Shown: piece by piece, positions 24,803-39,800 of the stretch
Position numbering within the stretch: the stretch's first letter is position 1
Layout: the number at the start of each line of letters is the position of its first letter
Translations under genes and position numbers: made by a program
Assembly: GCA_013433145.1 (NCBI GenBank)
Contig: CM024191.1
Coordinates: 2,372,501 to 2,436,500, forward strand
Direction of reading: 5' to 3'
Origin: Ascaris suum
Lineage: Eukaryota; Nematoda; Chromadorea; Rhabditida; Ascarididae
Length of the DNA: 64,000 nucleotides
The notes under the pieces: model-generated
What the model saw: only the letters and a program-made list of their open reading frames with translations
The model's database searches: none
Told to the model about the DNA's origin: nothing

Positions 24803-27800
24803 GTTTGTTTTTTTTTTTAATGTTTTTAATATTTCATTTTTTTTCGCAATAATTTTAGGCAAATTTTTATTTGCTTAATGCATTACAGTGATTTTATTTT
24901 CAAAATGTCATTTTTTGAATATTATCACAGCAATAATTTAAAGATTATTTCCTGCAAACTTCTCTTTAAGTAAATAATTGAAAAATCAAAGTATATTTCG
25001 TGTTACTTCCGAGTGATTCAATATTATAGGTGATGTTCTACCTCCTATAAAGCGGGTTTTGATATCACAATGTTTTGATATTCATCTATATGCCTGAATG
25101 TTTTGATATGCACAACGTTTGTGATCTTTGATCACAGTCCGTCTGCGATTCGGTTCCTTTGTACACGGGTAGTGTTACCTTGAAAATCAGTAAAGTTGAC
25201 GTTGCTATAGACGGCCCAACATGCTGCTTTCAAGATGATCTACGAGGCGTGAATCAGGTTGTGGACACTAAAGAGTACCAAAAAATTTCCCTGCAAAGCA
25301 TTTCATAATAGTCGCATTGCAATCCATGCACAAAAGCGAATTTCGTCTATGTCTTGACTAGGCGGTAGAGTTGATTTGAATGTCACTATATGTATATTGA
25401 GCGGCTATCAAATTATCAGTTGTATATCAGTTATGAGGAAAATGGACGAATTCTTCGTTATGCTAACGAAAATGTGTATTTCATTCTGGAAAAGAGAATC
25501 AATCTGCAAATTTCAACGCTAACTATCGCAGTTTTTTTAATAACAAAACATTTTTCAAATTCACGGGAGCGTTGTGTGCAAATTGGTCATTTCTAATGCA
25601 GTTTAATCTCTTGTGCGGGATGACTGTTCACCTATAACAATAGGCGCCTTTACCGTCATGCTCCTTCTGAATTTTATAGGTCGTTTAAGACCTTTCGGAG
25701 GAAGAAATGCGCATATTTAGAGCGACATGAAAACCATTCTAAGTGGCCTCAGCTGTCTTGCGATTACGTTCTAAATTATTGGGAATTTATCTCTACAGGT
25801 TTTATCTATCATCAATCTCTTTGCATCTCTATAGGAAAATCAACAAGCGGAATGCGCCATGTCTAGTCCAATTGTGGTGAGAGTATGGCGCAGTGATAAG
25901 AAATGAGTTTATAGATGTTTATGTGAGCTTGAGGTCACGTAAATAATTGATATAACCTAAACAAGTTTTGTTTGGTGAACCCATTCAACACTAAAAACAT
26001 GAAACATATAGTTGTGCTTTGATGTATTTCATCCCCTTAAAGCGGCATACAAATGGGTCAACGTTAATGCGCATCGCAATCATGATTAGCAAATTTGTTC
26101 GCGAAACCATGAATCGTCATGATCGAAGGCTTTCGCAGTGGAGAAAAATCCCCAGATAGTTTCTTTCAAAGCAGGTTAACACCTGAGAAATATCGCTACT
26201 ATCGATATAAAATATTGCGAAGGCTATATCGAGGCAATTTCCAGGTGCGGATGCCGCAGTCACAATTCTTAGCATCTTTAAGGCGAACTTAGTGTCGGTT
26301 TCTTTAGTGCTCTACAAGTCAATATGCAAAAAGTTTCTATTTGGTTTTTTTTGTTTGGTTTTGTTTTGAGATAGCGCAAAGCGGAAAGCAGCACATTGGA
26401 ATAGCGTTTCTCAGAAGCTTTGGACAATGCAAATTCGAAATCACCAACTATTGGCTGAGATGTGAAATCCGGATATTTCTCAACGAGTGCCACAAAAAAG
26501 TCCCTCATACGTTGCGCGATGGACATGTTCTTTGATATGAGAAGCTGACATGAAAAAAACGGACGTCCTCTTTTACTATGAAGCTAAAGATGGCGTGATC
26601 TGAGTAGTCACCTTTATCGTGCCAATTTTTTATTCTTTTGCAATCATAGTATTCTTTCCTCAACATTGCGCAAAACTTGATTTGCAATGATACTAACAGC
26701 AATTAGCATCATGGAAGAGGAATGTGCAACAGTATTAATACGACGGGATAATTGCATTCACTAATTCGACAAAATTAATAAAGGTACAAATATTTCGATC
26801 CTCAACTTATTCACTACTTCACAAGATTTTATTATTGCTTTGCTCAGTTCAACTTCATGCTGAAAGGCTTGATGTCGTATTCACCGTTCGTGTTAAAAAA
26901 CACTTGTAGATTCATTGCACCTTACCTACCAGTTTCCGGATCGCCACAAATGTACCGAAGTGACGGCTTCGAAACTGTCTTCTGCACCCAGTTGTTTCGG
27001 CGCCAGAACTGTAGTGCAAAAATGTCCTGGCGTCCCATTGTTTCGGCGCATAAATGTCATTTACTAAAGATCGTAGAGTGATAGGGGAAAACAGCTCCCC
27101 TAGCGTGCAAGTAATAATGTCTCCTGTTTATGATGACGTTAGGAACGGGTCAATTAGGCTTTGTTAGGGCGATCATACGTGCATGGACAACATTAGCAAC
27201 ACTTGGTAATTAACGTTTATCAACTATAAAGCACCATGATGGTCAGTTTCGAGCAACCGCAAACAGCTCAACCAGATGTTGATGATATAGCGTTTAACGC
27301 TTTCAAGCGAATAGCAGGTTGCTGCTATTTCGAGTGCAAAAATAAACTCTAACAAAAATGAACAACATTTCTGCCGCCTCTTTGAAAGCGCCACTGAAAA
27401 ACAATATTTTTTGAATGACATGTATGATAAGAGATGCATGAGGTTTCATTGGCAAGCGGGTGGTGAGTAGTTTGCTATTCGCTAATCCTATGATGATGGA
27501 GGAGCACCAAAAGACGTTACTTCGATGAACTTGCCAGTCTAAAAAACTAACTGCGCGTACATTATTACTGCCTTCTGATTGCATGGTTGTAGTCATCTCT
27601 GCACTTTCCTAAATACTGTTTGATTACTTGACTACCGATACATTCTGGATGTTGCAGTGGGTGATTTCATTATTAATGCCTCAGAGTTGGACAGTTGTGC
27701 CAATTTGAAGAGGTGTTCTTGACAGCCTCAAGTTTGCTAGCTTTACTCATTGTGCCAGTCGTGGTGATAGAACACTTCACTTCTTGTTAAAACTGTTACC

Positions 27801-30800
27801 GTCAAGTGCATTTTTGTCTGTAAACTTCTCCAGAAGTGTTCACGTGAGTGTCTCTTTCAGCAATTTCATTTTTTAATGATCAACTGTGAAAGCAGTTTGT
27901 CAGTTGAACGGGATGCAAAAGCGCACCTCGTCAAACTATTGCGGTACGCCTCTCCATTTATTCGTATGGGTAATAAATTGAGCAATTTTTTTTGCGCAGC
28001 AAACTTGATGTTTTGTACAGGTATGTGCAGAAAACTGATTACCTGAGTAGGCGTCTAATTAACTTGCAACGAAATATGATGTTTGTTATAAAAAATTTGT
28101 TAGACATATTTCTATGAGCAGGTTTGCAAGTGGCGATTTTTATTTATTAATGTCGAAGCATTAGTCCCGAAAATGAACACCCGGCGAAAGGTGCACGTTC
28201 ATCAAATGTTACCGATCGAAATTCCGGAAAGAAAACGCTTGTAGCTAAACATACCAATAAACAGTTATATAGTTGTCAGGAAATGTTTTTTTTTTTCATG
28301 GTATACTACCTCGGTTTGCTTTCCTGATGTGGATGGAGGTCTTTAAGCACTTACTGTGAAATTGAAATGATTTAGCCTCACGGGATAATTAGCAGATCGA
28401 ATTGCGTCTCTGAGTGGGAAATTCAATTGAACCAAGGTTTATATCCGTCGGATTTCACGTCTCTAGGTTGGCGAAATGTCTGTAAAAAGCGTTACGCGCA
28501 CATCATATAATCCTGGAACATAAGGAAATCGGTCTTTAGACAATATGATGTTTAGATGCCGCAATTTTGGCAGCTAGATGTTCTGATATCCAGGAGAGTC
28601 TGATACCTGGATTCTGATGCCTGCTTCAGGTAGATATATTGAGCAGTTTTTTAAGGTTGCTTGTTTTTCAGAACTCCGTTTAGTAATTTTTGAGATATTT
28701 GTCTCTCTTTCTTCGTAGTCGTTATGCCGATCTGTGCGGATGGACAGCTATTTAGTATAAAGCTCAGTTAATGTTTCTTTGATATGCCTTTTGTTAAAAT
28801 GCTCTTATCCGGAACAATTGGAACATGGAACAACATCTTGCTGAGTGTTATTTGGGCGTTCCCAATTTTGTCTTTCATCTCTGCTATTTATTGTGTGTCT
28901 TAACGAGCGATTATAGTTTGGTTGATAGTCACATCCAGGTCGTTTATTGAATCCTCTCTAGAGCTGATGCTATCGTTCGTTCTCATTCCATCAATTTTAC
29001 CCCTACCATTCTCACAGTATATGTCATATATTCACCGTCATCAACTAGACACGAGTATTTTGCCGTACGATTCCAACGTTTAATGCTCTGAGTAGTGGAA
29101 TATGAAAAACACAACTGACAGTATTTCCTTTTTTTGCTGCTTTGGATGTGGTAATGTTCGCTCGAGCAACCGTTCCCCTTCTAAGGAGGCATAAATCAGC
29201 TGAAGTAAGAGGGGAGAGGGTCGACTTGGTAAAAGTTTTTGCAATAGAAAGTACGAATGTCAAACCAATAAGCTTTTGTTATGTCTTACAGTAGTTACGT
29301 AGGCCATCTTCTGGTTGCATATTGAATTATATATTTCATCAGCCAACTTGATATAAGCGCTAATGTAATCGAGTATAAGCTACGAGTGGTATGCGAGAGT
29401 TGTAGTCATAGAGAGCTGATACTTATGCAGAAATGCTTTTAAATTTACGAACCGCTTAAGAAATCCTATGAATTAATGAAAGTAGCTAGCTGACCTATAC
29501 GTTTCGAAGTTGGTTTCATTTTTCGTTTCAGTTCTTCGAAAGGCTGTCGCTTAGTGAGCATTCAGCGGACTGGTGCAAGTTGATGATTTAAGGTCTTGAA
29601 AATAGCAGTAATTTTCTGGATTTGGAAATTGCAATATGCTTTAACCATAGACTGGGGCGAGATATCTGCTATGTTCTAGGAGATTTCAATTGTTACTTGC
29701 TTTTTTCTTACGTTGCCTTCTTTCGTTTTTCCATCTAAGATGATTGATAATTTAGCGCTATGTATATTTTTTTGGTTTCTGATAGCTTTTAGCCGTAAAG
29801 AATAATGAAGTAGGATAATGCTTTAGCATTTAATATTTTTGATTCATATCGGCTAAATTAGCCAATCAAATTTCACTAAAAGCTCTTATATTAACTATTC
29901 CAGATTTTTCAGATACTCAGCACATCGAATTATCCTAACGAAAAGCAGTGAAGTTTTCGATCGGATGCTAAGTCAAAAATGGAATGGAGATAAGAAGGTC
30001 ACTTATACACACATTTACATGCGTCGATGAGTCATCGGTGATAATTCGATGTAATTGCAATATTGATGGGTAGAATGTTTCGCTGAGCTTGTAAATTGGG
30101 CGATGCTCGTTCATATTTGTGAAGCGCTGAAGTTGAAAATTAGAGAGCTAATTTATTCTGGAATGCTACGCTTTTACTGGAAAAAATGTTGCATAACCAG
30201 TTTCTATAGTGATCCAACTTCAAAGCTGACGAGTTTGGGGCGGAAGACCCCTCCCTCCCCCCCCCCCCCCATCCCCCTTAGGCGGGGTGCATGCTGTGCA
30301 GTCTTCCGATGGGTTCTTCAAAAAAGATATGAATATGGTGCTACTTTCTAGCCGACTTACGGATGAGGTAGGGCTTCCACCTTTATAATCACCGCACAAC
30401 TTGCTCTGCTCACATTAGCTGTCGCATGATTATCATTGTCTAACTAAGATTGCATGACCTCGCACGCAAGAAGGATGAAGATCATAAAATGTCATAGTAG
30501 AGTATGACCTCTTGACGAGTTGTGCCCACGATAGGCTGTCAGTTTTCCCTTGTTTAAATAATTTTAAAAAAAGGAGGGACGTCATCTTGTAACCCGCTGT
30601 ATCCATCTGCCCCACATGCACCTCTCCAATGTCACTACGAAAGATATGAGCTTGTATTGATCGTCATCAGCAAAGCATTTGGGGGATTTAGTCACCCTAT
30701 GCATTGAAGCATAAAATCCGTCTAAAATTGGCCATGCGGCTTCTTCACTCTGTGTTCTGCTAAGCTGATGCCTACCATGAACCAGAAGAAAGACGATCAG

Positions 30801-33800
30801 CACTCATTTGGTTGCGCTGATGGAGGCTTGAAAAGGTGCAACGTATGCTGAAGTTAGCCACAAAATCACTCACAGCCTTTGTCATAATTTTGTAAGAAAT
30901 GAAGCAGTCATCAATTAGGTGAAACAAGGTGCTGAGTAATTTTTCCTTCCCAAGCATGCCGCACATGACAAAAGATTATGAAGAAGAGTTCGTTTGAAAA
31001 TACGTCGCGATTTGCAAAACTGAGGAGGTTTTATTTTACAGGAGCTAGAACTTGTCGAGGAGCCACAATGCCAACGTGTCTTCGCCGCGTTTCTGCGGTT
31101 CCTATATTGCAATCATATTGTTCTCCATCCCGACAATACTTTGCCGATTCTTGTGTTAGCAGACAAATACAACGTTCATAGTCTTAGAAAGGTTCGCCGT
31201 TTTTCTCAAACATGTTCAGCGAATTTATGTCGATTTGAATAACCAAAGGTCTTATTTAGCAGAGCATTATAATCGAATATTTCTCAAAAATTGTTTCAGA
31301 TATGCGGTCTCCTGTTTTACTCTAGGAGTTTTTCTAACCCGATACTGATCTTTTTATAGTATCACATTGATCGAATGCATATGGGTAACGATGACTTGGA
31401 AATTGGTTTGCTGTTGAAGCCAACAGTTGGCTTGGCTACATCGATACTTGCTGTTGTGGAGCTTTGCTTCCATAAATTAGCTTCTTAGCAGTATATTCTG
31501 ACGCATAGGCAATCAACAAAATTCCACTTTCCTTATCCTCCGACCTCAGCTTTCATATATTGTTATAAAGCAACGCTTTTATAAATCTTTCACACGTTGG
31601 TTTCTAACCTTAATTTCGATTGCCGCTTAATAATTGAGGAGTTCGAGGAATATAGGTGCTCATGAAAAATGTTTTCTCTCAATCTTCTTTCACATTGATA
31701 AATCCTTTTTCTATATTTAAAGTTGTGGTTGTAGTTCAGCCCAAGGGTGTTATTAATCGTTGTTTTGCTGCTCTTTTTCAGTGTTGACGCAGTTGGCTGG
31801 TCTCATAAGCTGAATTACAAACGCGCATATCGTGCCAGTCTTCCTAGTGGGTTTCCTAGCTTGTTTTTGTTATCTTGAGAGGTCATAAATTCGCTAAATT
31901 GCCAGCCATTGTTGGTTTCAGGTATGTATAGACTATGCTGTCAACAACATTTTGCCTGAGCTTTCTTTGAGGGAACTCTTTCACGTATGGTACTCGTATG
32001 CTACGAAGGCTTTCCACCAGGTATGCCAAAACATACTTCATTTTCGTTTTTTTTTTTCGCATAAATTTTGCGGCTGCTAGTTGAGCATAAACAACTCACT
32101 ACTTTTCTTCTCGGCAGATTCTTCTGCTGCAGCTTCGAGCTTCGGAAAATCGATGACTAATAGCAGCATATTTGGGCATTTGAGCGCAAACCGCTTCAAG
32201 AACTCATTTTTATCGAATATCGGAGAAGGCTTTAGCAAATTTCTCTCACAGCGCACAGAAGTGACTATGAACAGTGTTACGTGCTTCTCTTAGGAAATTT
32301 TTTGCGTCGGACTGTATTTAGCGTTGCAACGTTGAGGTAGATGACGTAGTGGTTTTTTGCGTCTGAACAATCGCTTTTGCGCTTGCGACGCGTTTCGAAA
32401 ACACCCAACGAAAGAGGGCGAGGGGAAGCGAGTTGTAATTTTGGAGGTAACAAAGCGAAGCGCATGAAAACGGCCGAAAAAATTGACGTTGTAATGACTA
32501 AAAAGCCGGAATTTTTGAAGGTGAGGTCAGCTGAATGAGTTGAATTTTTTTATACCATTACCAGCGCCTTTCAACATTTTGACTGTCATGATTTATGGCA
32601 TTCACTTCCTAGGGTGCGGAACGAAGTGGAGATGGTGACAATTAAACGTTTCCAAGGAAATTCCCGCATATTCCATAAAATTCTCTACCGTTAATGTCTT
32701 CTGAGTCTAGATGGCTCGATTTTTGTCTGCTGACAATGGAATCGATGATAGTGATGTAGAAATTGGTCATTATTTGAATTAAACGTTCTGAATTCACTTC
32801 AAGGGCGTCTAAGGTTGCAAACTGCATTGTGCGAGCCTTGCTGCACAGATATTTCGAATACTACTGAAAGGTGTTCATGATATGAGGATTGTTAAGAGCG
32901 TTCAACAATACTCAACATGCATGGCAGTTCGTAAATTGTTTCTCGGATAATTTTGGCCCGAGTGTCGGAATTTTCATCCGAGGATTTTAGAGCATTCGAA
33001 GTTAATTTTATTCTGCCATGTGAAAATCATGAGAAGCTTTTCTGCTATATCCTTTGAAATTATGTTTTCTTCCGTTGGCGAACGTAAACGAGAACTCGAT
33101 TCTCTTTTTCTTGTTCCTCCATATTTCCTTTCCGAGTTTTTTTTCTTCCATTACCTTTCCTTCGTTCCCATTGTTCTCCTTCTTCATCGCACAGCATCCC
33201 TCGAGGCACCCGAAATTCTCAATTGAAACCGCCTCTTTATACGTTATTCAATGTTTTTATCCTTTTGCTCACTCGGATGGTTCTAAATACTTCAGTTGCT
33301 CTCGAACTTGGGATGCTCATTTCCCACACAATACATAAACAGTGGTCGTAAGTTCAGGTCAGAGTTCTTTTATTCATCACAAACAGACGCAAAAATAGTT
33401 GGAAGTTCCTATCCTTTAGTAACGTCTTCTCTAAGAATGTTTAATTATCCAGTCTTTCAAACATTTTTGGTTTACAAGCATTCCTGTCTTCTGTTTTTCT
33501 CTCTTTTCTCCATTTTCCGCCTGAAAGAATATTGTTCGTTCATTTGTGTTCTTTCAGCTATTCTTTTTTTTTTGAGTGCAATTTTCTACTGTTTTCTTCT
33601 CTTTCTTATCGTTATATTCACGTACAGCTGTCAGTATGCCTCTCTGAGTGGCGTTTTCCTCCAGATAGACCTCGTTTGGAGAATTCCTAGGCCCCTGATT
33701 TCCTAGTTAAGCTTCTAAAAATTTTTAAAGTCACTGTTTTTTCGAGGTCCTTAGTTTTGGGGGTCTCGAAATTTCCATCTCCTTGGTTCGTGGAGATAAT

Positions 33801-36800
33801 TTTGTTCCTTTATAGAATCGGCGAAGTGTGGAAAAAGAACAGCCAAAGTCTACGCAATTTTTCCGCTGCATCCTTCTCGACTTGGCTTTTATTCTGCTAC
33901 GCCTTGAAGATTCAGTGATAGTTGCCTAAAATTAAAAAATTGCAGAAATAAAACGTTACAGTACAATACTTACAATGTGGCTTGCACTAAGGCCCTCACG
34001 TGAACAGCTCAGCGCACCTCTTTCAATAAATACTTACCGATCTACTCATCTTTTTTAATTTAAGATCCCTGAAAATCATTCTGTCTCCTCTAAAGTTTCG
34101 AGTCCGGAATGTGAATACTACTTGTGAACCGTTGTATCTATTCCAACCTTTTTACCTTCCCAGAAATAACTTTTTCGAATTTCTGTATTGCTGAGTCGCC
34201 CACCTATTCACGTCCCTTCCCTTCTTATAACCTCGGTTGTGCTGTTAGCACGTCTAGACAAGTGGTAAATGCATAGTCAAAGTGATCAGATTATTTCGTC
34301 TTACTTTTCGTATACCAATACTGGAAGGCATTCATAGAGAGTTGTTTTTGGTCTCGACTCGTTCAGAATACGACTTGAATTTCAGAGTCTTTCAGAAGTG
34401 GGAATGAATTATAGAAGGCATCGTCGGAATTATCGATTCTCTTTTTTCCTTTCAATGAGTCTCCGTTAATTTCTGATTATGACACCCCTCCAAATGTTGA
34501 TGATTCCATACGCTTGATATCCATGATGCTTTCCGCCCAACGTGTCTTGAGTATACTTTACTTTCCTATGTAGCGGAAATTCTTCAAGAGAAATGTTTCG
34601 ATCATTAATAATAATTTTTTTTTTTCAGCCATTGATAAACGCATGCATAAAAGTATTGGCATGGCACTTTGAAGAGATGATCACAAGCGAGGAATGGGAA
34701 AAGGAATGGCTTTCAGTTGATAGGGATCAACTTACGGAATTATTGAAATCCAACGATCTCGTGCTTTCGAGTATGTGATCTACAACCAATTTTTACATGA
34801 ATTTACATCAGATCTTGCAAAAAAATTTTTTGCAGTTATGAGGAACTGAACAAAACGAGCGATCGAAATGGAACGCTCGTTCTTAAAAGTGCTCAAATTT
34901 TACTTTCAGCTATTAAGATGAGTTAAATATATAGGACTGGTATCAGGGAATAGCTCATTCGCCTTGCGTCTCTAGTCACCTTTTTTTCCTCCTTACTTAC
35001 CCTTTTGGGCTTCGATGATGCGTGCTTTAGAAATCGGCTTCGCCCTCTTGTTTAATAATCTCGCAGATTGCACTGTTCATTTCACAAACAATCAAAAACT
35101 ATTACCCAAAGCCTTATGCTATCTGCTTTCGTTTTGCGAAACATCCTACATTTAAGTAGCTGTTTTGTTCTCTTTTTCTGTTCTTTCGGCACCATATGAC
35201 GAATCCGTTCTCTGAAATAGGCCACTGATAACGCAAATCCTGATAACTGAAATCAGAACCCACGTTCCCTCGGGAATGAATATTTTTGCAGTTCGCTTAG
35301 TTATGTGTTGATTTCGAAGGCATATTTCATTATCCCATAGGATATAATATTTTTCTTTGAAGCTTTTTTCGAATAAGTTTAATTACCTTTGGATCCATTC
35401 ATAATGGAAAGACACTTCCGTTATGGACTATTGGACTTTGCCGTGAACTGAGTATCGAGAGACAACTTCGTTAAAGAGTTCGATGAAGTGGTTCACTAAG
35501 AGAAAAATTTCTTTGCATATGCGAAAATTCCTTTTTTAGTGTTGAGGGTTTGTGTTTCATGAGAAATTAACAGAAACTATTTAGTAATTGTTCCATCACC
35601 GTAAATTACCATTTTTCTGGATCAGTTTTCGGTGCATATTACAGATTTTTAGTTCATCTTACACGGATACGTTTAGTTTCCTTGAAATCTTTGTCGTTCA
35701 CTTTAGACACTTCCCTTTTTTTTTCTGTTCTCAAAGGGTTGCATCATAGGGAAAGCGGATTGCATTTACAAAATCTATAGCGTAAGCTTATTTGAGAAAT
35801 ATGTACTTCGTTTTTAATGAGAGAAAAATTCAACTCTGTCGATTAGCGGAATTGATATTGCAGAGACGTTGCATATTTCAAGATGAAACTTACTAATCAA
35901 GATGGAAGAATTTTTTTATAGGCGAATATCGTTTATGGGAAGCTGTACAAAAATGGTTGATGGCACCATCGCATCCAGAACGAAGAGGCAATACCGCATC
36001 GCCTCTTCTTGTTTCAATTTTGCCACTCATTAGGTAAATAAAAACTAAAAAAAAAAATTTCCACATTCCAATAGTATTAATCAATTTTCTATGCTCAAAA
36101 TTTTCGCGAAATTTTTGAATAATTTCTTAGAAAAGCACTACGATAGATAAAAATCTTCGAACTATCATTGTTGTTCGCTTGAATGCCGATCCATTCCTCT
36201 GATCGCATTTATGATGTGCTCATTGTTTTTTTTTTCAGTTATTTCTTTGAAAATTTTAAATTATTTGAATCTTATCAGTGACAGTTTACTAAGCAAAGTC
36301 TGTTATAAAAGAGAGATAACGTGTAGATATTTATTGGCCATTGGTTACTTAATAATATTGTTGATAAAAATAAATGTTTATGAAAAGTGACTAAATTCGA
36401 GGATGTGTATGTCTGGATGTTTCGAAGTCTCCGAGATAGTTCCCTTATCTGACTACTATTACATGGAATCATCCTTGATTTTCGCCGTTAGCCGAGTCGT
36501 TTAACTTCTGATTCTACCTAAAGTATGAACAATAGCCAATGGAGGAAAATTCTATAGACCGATAAGGCTGGTAAGAGAAATGCCTTGCAGCTTAAATGCA
36601 TCAGAGTAGAGATGCCTATAGAAGTCCTGTGATTATCCTAAAACACCTTCCGCGTCAGTGTTCACGAAATGTTTTTTTCCAACACTGCCTAAAGGTATGA
36701 GATACATGTTAATGTGAGACCGAGGTATAAAAAAGAATATCTCTTACCTTCAAATCTGAGAATTTGGGAGAATAGATGATGATTCCGTTTGTCGCGCCGC

Positions 36801-39800
36801 CGAATGTTTCTATTTATATGGGAGCGGTACTGGTGTCGCTTAACTATGATTGACGAGCAGGTGTTATTTGATATGCATTTCATTGTTTCAGGTTGCTATT
36901 TATAGCCGCCGATATTTCAGGTTTCCTTTCATGACCGCAGACGAGCTGACGATGGTGGAGCGTTCACCTTTTGTCGAGACTCACCCGAAGTTATTTCATC
37001 CTCAGATCCTACTAGCTTACAAGTTCCAGGCACTTCCTCTATCAAGCAGATTGAATTGCAAGTATGACTTCTCGCTTCAGACGCAGTTAATTTCAGTATA
37101 TTTTGCCCCCTCGGCTGCAGATTGAAACTTCGTGTGACAATTCCGCAGAAGCATTAGGGGTGGTATAAGCTTCTATTTGATGGTTTTTCAAGTTTATAAA
37201 CTCTTGTGATTGTAGCTCACTATGACCCTGAAGAAAATGCAAGATAATAAATGTATAAAGCGTATGGCCTCTGGGAATGGGAACTAAATTCAAGGGGAAC
37301 TGAATTTAAAGAGAGAACAGTTTAAGGAGAAGTTAAATTCAAAGAGAGCTTTTGCAAAAAAAAGCGTTTCCATCTGAGAAACTGCATCTGAAAGGGAGAA
37401 GAAGCTTATGCCAGCTATCACATTTGAAAATGGAGTAACAATTCGACGAGAAGGATTATAGATGGACGAGATTTGAAGAAACTGCATCCAATAAAAAGGA
37501 TCACGATAATTGAAAACGAGCAAATCAATACAGTTTATTGTTGTTTCCCTCTAATTCGTTTGTTGTTTTCCGCTGCTCTTATTTCGTTCTTGTATCTTTG
37601 CTCGATTTTGCATATATAATGCCATTCTTATGTGTTATTTTCGAAGTTGCAACTTGTTATGGCTATGAATTCGTAACATGGAAATTTAAGGAAAAAAGAG
37701 TTTTTTTTAATCGCAACTCTTTCATGGTCCATAACGTGTCGCACTTCCGGTCAACACAAACGTCAACATTTCTGTGTCTTAGAAATCCAACAAACATAAC
37801 CTCGACGCTTTGAGATGTTTGCTGCGTAAAAATGTTTTTTAGGGGAATTTGAAAGGCGAAGATGTGCATTTAAAAGGGCCTTTTGGATGATGAAATCACC
37901 GCTACTGAAAAAGATTTGGTGAGTACATTTTCACCAGGGATCCCCCCTCCCCTCCCCCCCCTCCCCTTCCCCAAGCCACCACCTCCCTTCCCGGCCACTC
38001 CTTTCGATTAATGGATAACCAAACGGCAGTGTACCGCAACAATCCACTGAGAATTTTAGGTACAACATTGCCAATAATGCTGTATCTAAAATTTGTAACA
38101 AATGCTTTGCACACAATATTCCTGAATCACAGCAAAGTTTCCTCTAACGGGGCACTTTGTTCCCGTTTTCTCATTTCGCGACAGTAATCTCTAAGCCATT
38201 TACTGCCTCACTGGCACAGAATATGCGGAGTGATTTTGTCATTGAGAGGACAGCATGCTGCAGAGAATTCACTGGGACGCAATTTATCCTACGAAATTAT
38301 ACAGACGTCCGATGGGATAGACGAATCGTGGTGAGAGGTGAAGATCTAAGGCTCGAAGAGGGATACAACAGAGCGATCGATCAGTCCTTTAGTGTGAGAT
38401 TTCTGCTAAAATGTTTTCAAAGTATTTATGACCAATATTCATGAATCAATTTTGGTGAGCCAAACTCATAGCAAAGAGATTTGCAAAAATATATTGAAAA
38501 ATTTCGTTGTCTCGTTTGTTGCTTGTTAGTTTAATATCATCGCAGGTGGATCGCTCCAGATTTGTGGCATCGTCGAATCATAGAAATTTTGTCATATTAT
38601 AATTGCTTACAATTTAACTTAGGTGATTCATTTGGACGCAACTACGAGTAGCATCTTTTCTCAATCTCGTGGCGAATATCCTTGATCATAGATTTTTTTT
38701 AAAATAACTTTGCCTTTCATTATTGTTGTCCCATTTATTGTTTCTGGATATTGGCTATTCACTGTAGGTGTTGTTTACGAGAAGTCATCGTTCAGATTCA
38801 GACGCGCTCATCAACGTTTCCCTTACAATCGTGGAATTGGAAAGTGCAGTTGTCTAGTCAAATGGTAGCGAACTCACACGAAGAGTTGAGATTGTACCTC
38901 GTTTCCGAAGATATCGATCAACCTCGATCTATCGAATATCTCGTTTCAGTTGTCGATGAAAAAAAAGTGTTAAGGTCTTTAGCTGGGCGCAAGAACTTCA
39001 CCAAAACGAGGTTCGCTAACATCTCAAACAGTTGAATCATGTCTGATCAATTTTTTTTTTTTTTTTTGGTAATAAGAATCAACAATGTCAACGTTTTTGA
39101 AAAGAATTTTTTTTTCTCATAAAACAGTCGTTGAAAATTTTCTCATTTATTCGAATCGCTTCTGCCTAAAATATTGAAAGTTCATTTCAATTTTACCTAT
39201 CGACTATCTGTGCTTATGCAAATAGCGTTCCGATTGTTTTCCTTTGAAGTGGCTGCACAGAAGCTTTACATATATGAATTTGAAACTTGCGCAGATTCGT
39301 CTCAAAATGGCTTTTGCGTGAATTTATTAAAAAAAAAAAAATCCCAACTATTTCATGCAGTGGCTGCAAAACGAGCACATTTTAAGCTAATAATACAATG
39401 GGAGAAGTAGAAAACATGATGTTTAAAATGCACAAAATTTGTACTTATAACGCGACTTAGAGGTCATATGAGAAGGAACTACTAAAATTGTACTCTAATA
39501 AAAGTCACTTGCCGCAATGTTATATACTTTTGACATAGATGTCTATCTCCATTATGAAATACACCGCAATAGGTATGTAATTTTACTTAAAAGCTGGAGT
39601 GGACTCATAACTTTTGAGGTGTTTTTTGGTTTGTTTAAGTGTCCTATATAGATCTTCGTTATTAGAATTCTTGTGTTTTGGCATGCTTTTAAGCTTAAAT
39701 CTCACAATTCATGATGACGATTTCAGCGTTGCTTTCAGGTATTGTGCGGACCTCGAAATTGAGAAGAAAGTAGATCTCAACGAGTTATATGTTGAGAATT

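Noticed and set aside
25138..25308. 57-codon frame with LYTGSVTL, similar to a BTB segment
   Set aside because: It precedes the exon that must come before it, the surrounding residues do not fit BTB, and the true segment is at 31042-31191.
33296..33706. 136-codon plus-strand frame
   Set aside because: T/C-rich, hydrophobic low complexity inside intron 4. Flanking exons already join in phase without it.
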